Shown: piece after piece, positions 9,403 through 17,511 of the stretch | Layout: each line of letters begins with the position of its first letter | Numbering within the stretch: position 1 is the stretch's first letter | From: an uncultured Wenzhouxiangella sp. | GTDB taxonomy: Bacteria; Pseudomonadota; Gammaproteobacteria; Xanthomonadales; Wenzhouxiangellaceae | NCBI GenBank assembly: GCA_937876395.1 | Contig: CALEIM010000027.1 | Span: 1 to 23,672 of the forward strand | Reading direction: 5' to 3' | Length of the DNA stretch: 23,672 bases | The notes under the pieces: generated by a model | Database searches by the model: none | Told to the model about the DNA's origin: nothing | What the model saw: the letters and a program-made list of their open reading frames with translations, nothing else | Translations under genes and position numbers: made by a program

Positions 9403-10037
9403 CGTGTGTCATCCAGCGTGAACTCAATAATCTGGGTTGCCTGGCGGGTTGTCGGCTGTCCGTCAACCACCCGCGGCTTGAATTTCCAGCGCAGAATGGC
9501 CCGAATCGCTTCGCGATCAAATACCCGCGGCGGACGAGATTCAAGGACCCGCGGCGAACGCACCGAGCCGGTTTCGTCAATCGTGAACTCAATGCGCACC
9601 CAGCCTTCGATCTGAGCAATGGCTGCATCACGCGGATACTGCGGCTGAATGCGAACCAGTGGGATGATATCGCCTTCTTCGGTGCGATCAACCTGGCCCA
9701 TGGCACCCAAAAACGGCCCCGATCCGCTCATCGACAAATCAAGCTGGGGCAAATCAAGCTGCGGCATCTGCTGCGCCTGCTGTTCCATCTGGGCGATTTG
9801 CATTTCCGGCGGCGGCGGCGGCTGTTCCGGCGGCGGCGGCGGCGGTGGGCGGCGGCGATCACGGGTTTCGACCCGTTCGTCAATCTCGACCGGCCCGAAG
9901 CGAATGCCCGGCGGCGCATCAAGCTGCTCGCGTTCGCCATCAGCGCCGGAGATCAGCGTGTGCATCAGATAGAACGTCAACAGTGTGACCACCACGGCCA
10001 ACACGAAAGCGACGGTATAGCGAAGTCCAGGATTCAT
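9399..10037 (-). CDS. tonB: Energy transducer TonB (TonB2-type)
   Basis: Inner-membrane-anchored periplasmic protein that transmits proton-motive force from ExbB/ExbD to outer-membrane receptors. The 212 residues show one N-terminal transmembrane helix (about 8-28, TVAFVLAVVVTLLTFYL), a short proline-rich spacer with polyproline runs (about 64-77), a Gln/Met-rich linker, and a TonB C-terminal domain (about 125-208) with the hallmark QPQYPRDA, GWVRIEFTI and WKFKP motifs. The compact length matches TonB2 rather than the longer E. coli TonB. The Shine-Dalgarno AGGT overlaps the exbD stop, 3 nt upstream of the ATG. Confidence 0.95.
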   Translation of the reverse strand: MNPGLRYTVAFVLAVVVTLLTFYLMHTLISGADGEREQLDAPPGIRFGPVEIDERVETRDRRRPPPPPPPEQPPPPPEMQIAQMEQQAQQMPQLDLPQLDLSMSGSGPFLGAMGQVDRTEEGDIIPLVRIQPQYPRDAAIAQIEGWVRIEFTIDETGSVRSPRVLESRPPRVFDREAIRAILRWKFKPRVVDGQPTTRQATQIIEFTLDDTR

Positions 10038-10040
10038 GAA

Positions 10041-10448
10041 TTACCTCGCACTTTCCTCGTCGGCGGATATCGAGATCCGGTTAATTCCGGCAGCCTGAAC
10101 CTGGTCCATGACCTGCACCAGCATGCCGGTGCGGGACCGACGGTCGGCAATAATCACAACGGCCGATTCCGGGTTTTCAGCGCGCGCGCGCTCAACCTCG
10201 ACTCTGACCTCGTGCATTTCGATATTCTGCCGATTCATCCAGATCTCGTCATTGTTTCTTATGGCAATTAGAACATTGCCCTGCGGCCGAGGTTCCGACG
10301 AAATCGCACTGGGTTTGTCGACCTCAACCCCCGTTTCGCGAATAAACGAGGTCGTGACGATGAAAAAGATAAGCATGATGAACACGATATCAAGCATCGG
10401 CGTGATGTTGATTTCGGGTTCTTCATCGGTTGCGTGTCTGCGTGCCAT
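10041..10448 (-). CDS. exbD: Biopolymer transport protein ExbD
   Basis: Proton-channel partner of ExbB that couples the proton gradient to TonB. The 135 residues have a short cytoplasmic N-terminus (EPEINITPMLD), a single transmembrane helix at about 19-38 (IVFIMLIFFIVTTSF) with the conserved proton-carrying Asp20, and a periplasmic domain ending in MDQVQAAGI-RISI, typical of ExbD/TolR. It lies in the six-gene TonB operon, 32 nt after exbB2 and 3 nt before tonB. ExbD rather than TolR is assigned because of the adjacent tonB. Confidence 0.95.
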   Translation of the reverse strand: MARRHATDEEPEINITPMLDIVFIMLIFFIVTTSFIRETGVEVDKPSAISSEPRPQGNVLIAIRNNDEIWMNRQNIEMHEVRVEVERARAENPESAVVIIADRRSRTGMLVQVMDQVQAAGINRISISADEESAR

Positions 10449-10480
10449 GTTCCAATAAACCTGTTGTCAACGCGGTTGCA

Positions 10481-11005
10481 TCAATCAAAACTCAGCAAGT
10501 CTTCAAGGCGCTCGGCCTCGATCAGCGTCTTGCGTTCAAGATGCGTACCGAAGTAGAGGCCCGAAAGCGCGGCCACCATGCCGGACATGGTCGGGATTGT
10601 CGCCTGGGAAACCCCGGCAGCCATCGCCCGGGCATTTCCCGTGCCGAAGAAAGCCATCACATCGAACACGGCAACCATACCGGTCACCGTACCCAACAAT
10701 CCCAGCAGCGGACAGATTGCAATCAGGGTCTGGATGGTCAGCACATTGTGTCTCATCTCGATTGACACCCTGCTGATCAACTCGTCGCGAATGCGGCTGG
10801 CATGCCAGCTCTGGCGATCGCTCCGGGCCTGCCATTCCTCGACGGCCGCGCGCCGACGACTGGGCAGCACCCGAAAGAAATACCAGTAGCGCTCGATGAT
10901 CAGGACCCACATCATCAGGAGCACGACGAGAATCGCCCAGAGGACGTTCCCGCCGAGCTCGATGAAGCCCTGGATTGCTGCGAAAAAATTAGTTACCGCT
11001 ACCAT
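10481..11005 (-). CDS. exbB: ExbB-family proton channel subunit (ExbB2)
   Basis: Inner-membrane MotA/TolQ/ExbB family channel protein. With the ATG at 11003-11005 it has 174 residues. The first helix (VLWAILVVLLMMWVLIIERYWYF) is followed by a basic cytoplasmic loop, then the conserved LLGLLGTVTGMV segment near residues 95-110 and a last helix with the ATIPTMSGMVAALSGLYFG pattern. A longer form starting at a TTG (11029) would add eight residues. I prefer the ATG because family members start with a short hydrophilic stretch of this length. The gene overlaps the end of the upstream ttpC-like gene by 17 nt and precedes exbD. Confidence 0.93.
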   Translation of the reverse strand: MVAVTNFFAAIQGFIELGGNVLWAILVVLLMMWVLIIERYWYFFRVLPSRRRAAVEEWQARSDRQSWHASRIRDELISRVSIEMRHNVLTIQTLIAICPLLGLLGTVTGMVAVFDVMAFFGTGNARAMAAGVSQATIPTMSGMVAALSGLYFGTHLERKTLIEAERLEDLLSFD

Positions 11006-12344
11006 GACGACGCTCTGCGAGTCGGGCAATGATGCCGGCCGCCTGCTCTTCCAGGGTCTGGATCATGGCGCGGGCCTGGCTTTGCAGCAGACTGTGGAGA
11101 AGGGTCAGCGGAATAGCAACGACCAGACCCATCACGGTAGTGACCAGAGCCATCGAAATACCGCCGGCCATCATGCGCGGATCACCGGTGCCGAACAGAG
11201 TGATCTGCTGGAAGGTCAGGATCATGCCGACCACGGTGCCCAAAAGACCGAGCAGCGGCGCCACAACGTAGAGCACCTTGAGCAGTGGCAGACCGTATTC
11301 CAGTGGTCCGGTTTCACGCAAAATGGCTTCGTCGAGCTTGAGCTCCAGGGTTTCGACATCCTGGTCCGGATTATCCTCATAGACCTTGATGACGCGTCCG
11401 AGTGCGTTGCCGCTATCGGCCGTATCGCGCTTTGTCTGGCGCTTGATTCCACTGCCCTTGATCGTCAGCACGATACCGCGCCACAGGGCGAACAACACGC
11501 CAAAGATACCCAGAATGATGATCACATAACCAACCTGGCCGCCCTGGCGAATGCGCTCCATCAGGTTCGGCGAGCGCACGACCTGGGCCAGAATGGCGCC
11601 GCGCGTTCCGTCGATGGCCATATCAACCACCTCGCCGGGTGCGGCATCCTGCAGGTCCTGAGCCAGCGACTGGTAGCGTGAGGCAGGCTGGCGCGGCAGC
11701 TCAACGAGCAGGCCTTGATTGCCATCCCACAACAGGAAGTTGCCGTCGGACACGACGTTGAACACACCAACCCGCACAACTTCGCGGTTTGGTTCGTTAA
11801 TACCGTCGGCGTTGATGACGTCGGCTGTGAACTTCACCACCTTGCCGGACTGGGCGATCTCGCGCACCATCTCGTACCAAAGCTGGCGCAGCTCGGTCAG
11901 GGTCGGCAGTTCGCGACGCTCGGCAAGGTCGGCAAAGAACTCGCTGCGGCCGGGGATCTGAGCGCTGACCATGGATTGCTCCATGTTGCCACGCATGTCG
12001 CCGGCGACCTGGCGCACGACGCCGAACAGCTCACCCAGATTGCCCATGCGCTCATCAAGCGTGGTCTCCAGTTCAACGAGCGCCAGTTCGTTCTGGTCAA
12101 ACTCATTGCGCAGACGGTCCGAACGCTGCTCTTCGGAGTTCAGCTCGGCGCGCGCCTGCTCCAGCAGGGCTCGCTGGTTATTGCGCTCGCGGATGAAGCT
12201 TTGCAGACGCGCCTGATCGATGCGCTGCTCTTCCTGGGAAGCCCGCTGAACCTGCTGCAGCAGCTCATCAAGGGTGCTTTGGGCGCTGGCGGTCAGGGGA
12301 AGTGCCAGCGCCAGCACAAGGAAAAGAATTCGGGACTTGAACAT
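10989..12344 (-). CDS. TtpC-like ExbB/TolQ-family protein with long periplasmic coiled-coil domain
   Basis: A second proton-channel-family protein, much longer than ExbB (451 residues). A signal-like hydrophobic N-terminus (ILFLVLALALPLTASA) is followed by a heptad-rich coiled coil (about 25-115, rich in Glu, Gln, Arg and Leu), a globular periplasmic domain of about 120 residues, a transmembrane helix near 270-285, and a C-terminal MotA/TolQ/ExbB domain with LLGLLGTVVGMI near residue 370 and a final VTTVMGLVVAIPLTLLHSLL helix. This architecture is that of TtpC, required for TonB2 function in Vibrio. The ATG overlaps the DUF3450 stop (TAATG). TtpC is thought to help TonB2 span the periplasm or assemble with it. 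Confidence 0.9.
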   Translation of the reverse strand: MFKSRILFLVLALALPLTASAQSTLDELLQQVQRASQEEQRIDQARLQSFIRERNNQRALLEQARAELNSEEQRSDRLRNEFDQNELALVELETTLDERMGNLGELFGVVRQVAGDMRGNMEQSMVSAQIPGRSEFFADLAERRELPTLTELRQLWYEMVREIAQSGKVVKFTADVINADGINEPNREVVRVGVFNVVSDGNFLLWDGNQGLLVELPRQPASRYQSLAQDLQDAAPGEVVDMAIDGTRGAILAQVVRSPNLMERIRQGGQVGYVIIILGIFGVLFALWRGIVLTIKGSGIKRQTKRDTADSGNALGRVIKVYEDNPDQDVETLELKLDEAILRETGPLEYGLPLLKVLYVVAPLLGLLGTVVGMILTFQQITLFGTGDPRMMAGGISMALVTTVMGLVVAIPLTLLHSLLQSQARAMIQTLEEQAAGIIARLAERRHGSGN

Positions 12345-13111
12345 TATTCACTCTCCGGTGCGGGCACGGGCAGACGGATCAGGTCCGGTGCCACCTGGTT
12401 GCCGGCGATGGCCAGGCCGTCGCTGATCGGGATGCGGTAACGATCGGGAAGCTGCTCGAACTGACCGCTGTTGGGATTCCACCAGCCGACGGTGCGACCG
12501 TCGAGCGACTGCCAGAACAGCAGGGTACGACCCACTCGAAGTATCTCGACTTGCTGGCCGTCGGGCAAGGCGCCCCGGTAGGTTTCCATCGTCCGACCGT
12601 ACTCCAGCTCAGCCTGATAAGACTCGATGATCAGACGATATTTTTCGGAGTTGGTGATGTCGGAGCGATCCAGCATGTCGACAATATTGGCAGCACGATC
12701 GCTGCGCTCAGTCAACCGGAAGGGCAGATCGGCGCGGACCAGCTGACCGAGCGTATTGGCCATCTCGATCATCAGCGGCACGACGTCCCGGTTGGTCTGC
12801 TCGAGGCCGGTGAGCTGCTCGTTGATCGACTCGATCTCTTCAACCTGGTTATTGACCACCGCCTGCATTTGGGTGTTGTACTGGCGCAGGCTCTGCGTTT
12901 CGCTGAGCACGCGTCGGTACTCGTCGACCAGCTGCTGGGTCTCGTCGTCAACCTGGTTGATCTGCTCCTGCGCCTGGGCTGCCTGGCGCGTGATCTGATT
13001 CTCGACGTCAATGCTGCGGTCGAGGACCTGCGCATGCACTGCAACGGCACCGAGCAACAGCACGGAAGCCAGCAGCAGCAGGCGTGACATGGGTTTTGAA
13101 TATAGTGACAT
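12344..13111 (-). CDS. DUF3450 periplasmic coiled-coil protein, first gene of the TonB2-type operon
   Basis: Predicted secreted protein of 255 residues. A signal peptide (SRLLLLASVLLLGAVAVHA) precedes a long coiled coil (about 30-110, heptads of Gln/Glu/Val/Leu such as QITRQAAQAQEQINQVDDE) and a C-terminal domain with ERSDRAANIVDMLDRSDITNSEKYR, LLFWQSLDGRTVGWW and LPVP. These are features of DUF3450, which commonly heads ttpC-exbB-exbD-tonB-TPR operons. Its molecular function is unknown. I chose the ATG at 13109-13111. The ATG at 13090 lacks a Shine-Dalgarno, and a longer 314-residue reading starting at 13288 would put about 55 non-hydrophobic residues before the signal peptide and run through the promoter region. 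Confidence 0.88.
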   Translation of the reverse strand: MSLYSKPMSRLLLLASVLLLGAVAVHAQVLDRSIDVENQITRQAAQAQEQINQVDDETQQLVDEYRRVLSETQSLRQYNTQMQAVVNNQVEEIESINEQLTGLEQTNRDVVPLMIEMANTLGQLVRADLPFRLTERSDRAANIVDMLDRSDITNSEKYRLIIESYQAELEYGRTMETYRGALPDGQQVEILRVGRTLLFWQSLDGRTVGWWNPNSGQFEQLPDRYRIPISDGLAIAGNQVAPDLIRLPVPAPESE

Positions 13112-13269
13112 TATCGTATCCGCTAGTTCTTGAAATCGTGGCTTTGCAAACGTCTCAATGTTGGCCTTGGCCGACAATCGAAATAGAATACAGCGCACAC
13201 CCCAAAATTGAAAGGCGATTGCCTCAAGGAAAGGCCCGCACCGAGTTGCCGGAATGCGGAAACTAACCG

Positions 13270-13275
13270 TATCTT
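13270..13275 (+). promoter_or_regulatory. Possible -10 box for the RDD gene
   Basis: TATCTT at 13270-13275 lies 18 nt after a TTGCCG (about 13246-13251) on the plus strand, giving a sigma-70-like pair with a start about 12 nt before the RDD ATG. The match is partial and the predicted leader is very short. The minus-strand promoter of the TonB operon must also lie in 13112-13293, but I could not place it with confidence. Confidence 0.3.
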
Positions 13276-13293
13276 GGCCCCACGTCAAATATC

Positions 13294-13764
13294 ATGTCCA
13301 GTAAATTCCTTGAAAAACCCTCACTTCCGGTCGGCGACCCACGACCCTGCGGACTGTTTCGCCGTCTGGCATCAATGCTTTACGATGGTTTGCTGATCGT
13401 TGCCATACTCATGGTAGCCACTTATCTGATTGTCGTGCCGTTGGGCGCTGAAGTGGACACCGGCAACCTGCTGTTCCAGATGTATCTGCTTTCGGCGTGG
13501 TTTTTGTACTTCGGCGTGTGCTGGCGAAAAGGCCAGACACTGGGCATGAAAGCCTGGCGTATTCACCTGGTCAGCGCGCACCAACCGCCGGGCTGGGGCG
13601 CGTTGCTGGTACGTTTTCTGGTGGCCGGGCCGGCGCTGGCTGTGGCCGGGCTGGGCTATCTGCATTGCCTGTTTGACACCCAGCGTCGGGGTTGGCCCGA
13701 CCTGGCCTCGGGCACCCGGCTGGTTGTTGTACCGCGTGGCCAGCAGCCCGACAACCACTTTTGA
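13294..13764 (+). CDS. RDD family membrane protein
   Basis: Inner-membrane protein of 156 residues of unknown molecular function. It contains the family signature: FRRLASMLYDGLLI at the start of the first helix (Arg, then Asp inside the helix), a second helix (LLSAWFLYFGVCW), the cytoplasmic GQTLGMKAWRIHLV segment with the second conserved Arg, a third helix (LLVRFLVAGPALAVAGLGYL) and the FDTQRRGWPDLASGTRLV terminal motif with the conserved Asp. It is a lone plus-strand gene between the minus-strand TonB operon and lptG. Its stop is 2 nt from the lptG stop (tail to tail), leaving no room for a separate terminator. No clear Shine-Dalgarno precedes the ATG. Confidence 0.9.
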   Translation: MSSKFLEKPSLPVGDPRPCGLFRRLASMLYDGLLIVAILMVATYLIVVPLGAEVDTGNLLFQMYLLSAWFLYFGVCWRKGQTLGMKAWRIHLVSAHQPPGWGALLVRFLVAGPALAVAGLGYLHCLFDTQRRGWPDLASGTRLVVVPRGQQPDNHF

Positions 13765-13766
13765 GC

Positions 13767-14843
13767 TTAAAGTCGCCGAATCAGCAGCAGGCCGATAATG
13801 CCGAAAAACAGCGCCGGCATCATCAGCAGCAGCCACAGCGGACCGGGCCAGAGCATCGCGGTGCCGTGAACAAGCCGACTGACAACAAAAAACATCAGGC
13901 CCAGCGACAGTCCGGCAAAAATACTCAAGCCACGCCCACCCTGTCGCCCGCCGCGAAACGCAAACGGCAGGCTGACCAAAACCATGGCAAGCACATTGAG
14001 CGGGTAAAAAATCCGGTTCCACAGCGCCTGGCGGTAACGGCTGGTGTCAAGATCATTGGCCTCCAGCAGGCCGATCATGGCCGCCAGATCCGCAATGGCC
14101 AGCATTCGCGGCTTGCTCACCGCGGTTGAAAAAAGATCGTAGCTGAGAGTCGAACCGACGTCGAGCTGATCCGGGTAAGGCTCAGCCACAGCGTCGGACC
14201 CGAACATGTCGCGACCGGTCACGCCACGTAGCTGCCAGTCGCTGCCGGTATGGGTGGCTGATTCGGCGCGCATAACCTCGACCGGACGCCGGTCTGCATC
14301 GAGGCGATAGAGCAGCAGATCACCAAACTCCGGACGATCATCGGCCGACCAGGCTGAATAGCCGATGCGGATCAGCAGCGGCCCGTCGCGCAGCCACAGC
14401 GCCCCGAATTTGCCCAGATGCACCTGCCCGCTGCGTAGCTGGTCGCGCTGGGCGCTGGCCCGCGACTCCATCGCGGGCACAAAAAACTCGGCGATCAAAA
14501 ACAGCAGCAGCAGCCCGCCACCGATGGCCATGAGCACGCTGGCCATGATCTGGACCCGGTCGTGTCCGGCCGCACGCATGGCGACCAGTTCATTGCTCGC
14601 CGCCAGACCTCCCAGACCCAGCATGGTGCCGATCAGGGCAGCGAACGGAAAAATATCGTAAATCCGGCTCGGGGTGGTCAGCGCCATATAAAACAGCATT
14701 TGCAGCGGGCCGTAATCGCCGGTCAGGTCACGCGCTTCACGGAGCAGTTCGATGAGGGTGTACAGGCCGCCCAGCAGCAGCGTGACCAGCAGCACCCAGA
14801 CCAACACCGAGCGGCCGAGATAGCGGCCCAGTATGCCGAACAT
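13767..14843 (-). CDS. lptG: LPS export ABC transporter permease LptG
   Basis: Inner-membrane subunit of the LptB2FG transporter that extracts lipopolysaccharide and passes it to LptC/LptA. It has 358 residues from the ATG at 14841-14843. Six transmembrane helices are visible, three N-terminal (VLVWVLLVTLLLGGLYTLIE and two more) and three C-terminal, separated by a periplasmic beta-jellyroll domain. The coupling-helix region ELVAMRAAGHDRVQI is the YjgP/YjgQ hallmark. The same frame remains open about 90 codons upstream, but that part lies inside lptF and is not used. The ATG overlaps the lptF TGA (ATGA), so lptF and lptG are translationally coupled. Confidence 0.95.
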   Translation of the reverse strand: MFGILGRYLGRSVLVWVLLVTLLLGGLYTLIELLREARDLTGDYGPLQMLFYMALTTPSRIYDIFPFAALIGTMLGLGGLAASNELVAMRAAGHDRVQIMASVLMAIGGGLLLLFLIAEFFVPAMESRASAQRDQLRSGQVHLGKFGALWLRDGPLLIRIGYSAWSADDRPEFGDLLLYRLDADRRPVEVMRAESATHTGSDWQLRGVTGRDMFGSDAVAEPYPDQLDVGSTLSYDLFSTAVSKPRMLAIADLAAMIGLLEANDLDTSRYRQALWNRIFYPLNVLAMVLVSLPFAFRGGRQGGRGLSIFAGLSLGLMFFVVSRLVHGTAMLWPGPLWLLLMMPALFFGIIGLLLIRRL

Positions 14844-15910
14844 CACCAGTGCCTCCGGTAGCGCCACATCAGCACGCCCACCAGCACAGCCAGGCCAGCG
14901 TGAATCGGCCACAGACCGGGGCCGTCCATGGAATCCGCTTGCTCCATGACGATCAAGCCGGCATGCACCGTATTGCTGTAGACCAGATAAAGCAGCAGCG
15001 CGGCGACCACGCTGGCATAGCGGCCCTGGCGCGGCCTGCGCGCGGCCAGCGGCAAGGCCAGCATGCCGAGCAGCAAACCGGCAATCGGGGCGGCCAGGCG
15101 CCAGTGCCACTCGCGCCGCTCGGCCGAGCTCTCAGCCAGCCACAGTTCGGGCAGCAGAATGCGTGACTCGCCTTCCACACCGGCGTCCTCCCGGGTCGGC
15201 AGGCGCAGCTCGTTGTACTCAAAATGCATTTCGCGAAGTGGCCCGTCCAGGCCCGGCCAACCGTGATGCACCTGGCGCCCGTCGACCAGCAGCAGATAAG
15301 GCCCGCCGCCGGCGTCAGGCACCCACAGCCGGCCGCTGCGCGCGGTCAGAAGCTCACTGCTGTCGCCTTCGATATGGTGAATGAACAGATCACTGAGCTC
15401 TTCGCTGCCGCGCTCGATTCCGCCGATATAAACCGTCGTCCGACCCTGATTGAGACGATCGAACTGGCCCGGCTGAAGGCCGGCAACCATCGCGCTGCGG
15501 GCGGCCTCGGCGAGCAGATCGGCCGAGCGGTCAACGGCCATTGGCGACACCCATCCGGAGATTACCAGCAGGCCGCCGGCCCACAGCAGGGCGATGACGG
15601 CAACCGGACGCAGCAGTTGACTGAACGCCAGGCCGGCGCTGCGAAAAATGACCAGCTCACTTTCTTCCTGCAGACGGCCCAGAGTCAGCAGCACCCCGGT
15701 CAGCAGGGCCAACGGCCCGACCAGCATGATTGCTTCGGGCATGCGCAGCGCGAGCATCAGCAGCACGCTGGCGCCGGGCAGTTCACCCTGCGCGGCCTCG
15801 CCCAGCAATTCGGCCAGAAACAGCGCGCTGACCACGGCCAGAAACACGATCAGGCTCAACACGCTGGCGGCCAGACCCTGACGCAGCACGTAGCGCTGCA
15901 GAATCAGCAT
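14843..15910 (-). CDS. lptF: LPS export ABC transporter permease LptF
   Basis: Partner of LptG in the lipopolysaccharide export complex. The 355 residues show the same plan: three N-terminal transmembrane helices (including SLIVFLAVVSALFLAELL), the cytoplasmic coupling motif EESELVIFRSAGLAFSQL, a periplasmic domain, and C-terminal helices with LAAPIAGLLLGMLALPLA and the RPRQGRYASVVAALLLYL pattern. The start MLILQRYVLRQ is typical of LptF. It is divergent from pepA with 84 bp between start codons, the same arrangement as in E. coli. Confidence 0.94.
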   Translation of the reverse strand: MLILQRYVLRQGLAASVLSLIVFLAVVSALFLAELLGEAAQGELPGASVLLMLALRMPEAIMLVGPLALLTGVLLTLGRLQEESELVIFRSAGLAFSQLLRPVAVIALLWAGGLLVISGWVSPMAVDRSADLLAEAARSAMVAGLQPGQFDRLNQGRTTVYIGGIERGSEELSDLFIHHIEGDSSELLTARSGRLWVPDAGGGPYLLLVDGRQVHHGWPGLDGPLREMHFEYNELRLPTREDAGVEGESRILLPELWLAESSAERREWHWRLAAPIAGLLLGMLALPLAARRPRQGRYASVVAALLLYLVYSNTVHAGLIVMEQADSMDGPGLWPIHAGLAVLVGVLMWRYRRHW

Positions 15911-15938
15911 TCAGGCCCCGGCCGGCAATGGTTACAAT
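15910..15938 (+). promoter_or_regulatory. Possible sigma-70 promoter of pepA
   Basis: TACAAT (15933-15938; five of six matches to TATAAT) with TTCAGG 17 nt upstream (15910-15915; three of six) would start transcription near 15945, about 50 nt before the pepA ATG. The -35 overlaps the lptF start codon on the other strand. No comparably good lptF promoter was found. Confidence 0.4.
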
Positions 15939-15994
15939 GGGGGACTGCCAGTATCATTTAGCGACTCACTCTAATTCCCGGAGCAGAATCAACC

Positions 15995-17494
15995 ATGCAG
16001 TTTACTACTACCGACGCGGCTCCAAGCGCCGTTGCAACGGATTGCCTGATCATCGGCATTGGCCAGAACGAAGGCTTCGGCGCTGCCGCCAAGGAAATTG
16101 ACCAGGCGTCCGGCGGCCTGCTGGAACGCCTTGAGCGCGACCAGGAGCTGCCGCGCAAGCCCGGCCAGACTTTGCTCCTGCACGGTGTGCCCGGCATTGC
16201 CGCGCGGCGCGTGCTGTTGACTGGCATGGGCAAGGCCGACCAGCGCGACGGCGTGGCTTTCGACAAGGCGGTCAAGGCCGCCGGCAAGGCGCTGCGCGGT
16301 TCGCGCGCGACATCGGCGCACTGCCTGCTGGCCGACTGCGCGGTACGCGGACGCAGCTCGAACTGGACGCTGCGTCAAACCGGCATTGCGCTGATTTATT
16401 CCGACTACGTCTACAGCGCCACCAAACAGCCCGGCGACGATGCACCGCCGGCCACCGACAGCGTGAGCTTTCCGGCCGGTGACGACGTTGAACGCCAGCT
16501 TGCCACGGCCACTGACATCGCCGCCGGCATTCGTCTGGCGCGCGACCTGGCCGACCTGCCGCCCAACATCTGCACCCCGGCTTACCTGGCTGAAACCGCC
16601 GCTGGCATGGCCAAAACGCACCAGCGCCTGAGCGTCGAAGTACTGGAAGAAGACGAAATGCGCGCGCTCGGCATGAACGCGCTGATGGCGGTGGCCGACG
16701 GCAGCGCCAATCGCCCGCGTCTGATCCGCCTGAGCTGGAAAGGCGATCCCGACGGCAGTCCGGCCCTGGCTTTGGTCGGCAAGGGTGTGACCTTCGACAC
16801 CGGCGGCATCTCGATCAAACCGCGCGACCTGATGGAACAGATGAAATTCGACATGGGCGGTGCGGCCGCCACCATCGGCACCATGGAGGCCGTGGCCCGG
16901 CTCAATCTACCGATCAACGTCGAAGGCGTCGTTGCCGCAGTGGAAAACATGCCCGACGGCCGCGCCTATCGCCCCGGCGACGTTGTCACCGCAATGAACG
17001 GCAAGACCATCGAAGTTCACAACACCGACGCTGAAGGCCGCATGATCCTGGCCGACGCGCTGAGCTGGACGGGGAAAAACATCCAACCCGAAGTCACCGT
17101 GGACCTGGCCACCCTGACCGGCGCCTGCGTGGTCGCGCTCGGCCACCACGCCAGCGGCGTGATGACCCAGGACGATGCGCTGGCCGAAGAGCTGCTGAGC
17201 GCCGGCCAACGCTCGGCTGATCGCTGCTGGCGCCTGCCGCTGTGGGACGACTATCAGGAGCAGATCGATTCGCCTTTTGCCGACATGAAAAACGTCGGCG
17301 GCATGCCGGCCGGCTCGATTACTGCCGGCTGTTTTCTGTCGCGCTTTACCGATGGTCAGCGCTGGGCGCACATCGATATCGCCGGTTCAGCCTGGCAATG
17401 GGGCAAGCCGGAATCCGGCACCGGCCGGCCGGTTGGACTGCTGGTCGACTGGCTGGTGGATCGCGCCGGCGGCTGGGACGGCGTCAAGAACTAG
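15995..17494 (+). CDS. pepA: Leucyl aminopeptidase PepA (M17 family)
   Basis: Cytoplasmic metalloaminopeptidase that removes N-terminal residues; in E. coli it also acts as an accessory factor at Xer recombination sites and as a carAB regulator. The 499 residues have an N-terminal macro-like domain (about 1-160) and a C-terminal peptidase domain. Visible active-site elements are Lys263 and Asp268 (GKGVTFDTGG), the metal-binding region around Asp286 (KFDMGGA), and the signature NTDAEGRMILADAL at 343-356 with Asp345, Glu347 and Arg349. A GGAG lies 11 nt before the ATG. It heads the pepA-holC-valS cluster known from E. coli. Confidence 0.97.
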   Translation: MQFTTTDAAPSAVATDCLIIGIGQNEGFGAAAKEIDQASGGLLERLERDQELPRKPGQTLLLHGVPGIAARRVLLTGMGKADQRDGVAFDKAVKAAGKALRGSRATSAHCLLADCAVRGRSSNWTLRQTGIALIYSDYVYSATKQPGDDAPPATDSVSFPAGDDVERQLATATDIAAGIRLARDLADLPPNICTPAYLAETAAGMAKTHQRLSVEVLEEDEMRALGMNALMAVADGSANRPRLIRLSWKGDPDGSPALALVGKGVTFDTGGISIKPRDLMEQMKFDMGGAAATIGTMEAVARLNLPINVEGVVAAVENMPDGRAYRPGDVVTAMNGKTIEVHNTDAEGRMILADALSWTGKNIQPEVTVDLATLTGACVVALGHHASGVMTQDDALAEELLSAGQRSADRCWRLPLWDDYQEQIDSPFADMKNVGGMPAGSITAGCFLSRFTDGQRWAHIDIAGSAWQWGKPESGTGRPVGLLVDWLVDRAGGWDGVKN

Positions 17495-17511
17495 GCCAAG
17501 CTGCAAAAGTC

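Noticed and set aside
8164..9615. Long open frame (483 codons) on the plus strand opposite the TPR and tonB genes
   Set aside because: It lies opposite a TPR gene with a signal peptide and clear repeats and opposite tonB. Its product has no domain, and such antisense frames are common in GC-rich coding DNA.
9805..9845. GGC-rich tandem tract as a possible regulatory repeat
   Set aside because: It is the reverse complement of the polyproline codons of the TonB spacer and is explained by the protein.
13112..13288. N-terminal extension of the DUF3450 protein
   Set aside because: It would put about 55 residues before an evident signal peptide and fill the divergent promoter region. The ATG at 13111 gives a normal secreted protein.
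14844..15110. N-terminal extension of LptG
   Set aside because: The extra residues are encoded inside lptF in another frame and have no membrane or family features. The ATGA overlap start at 14843 fits LptG.
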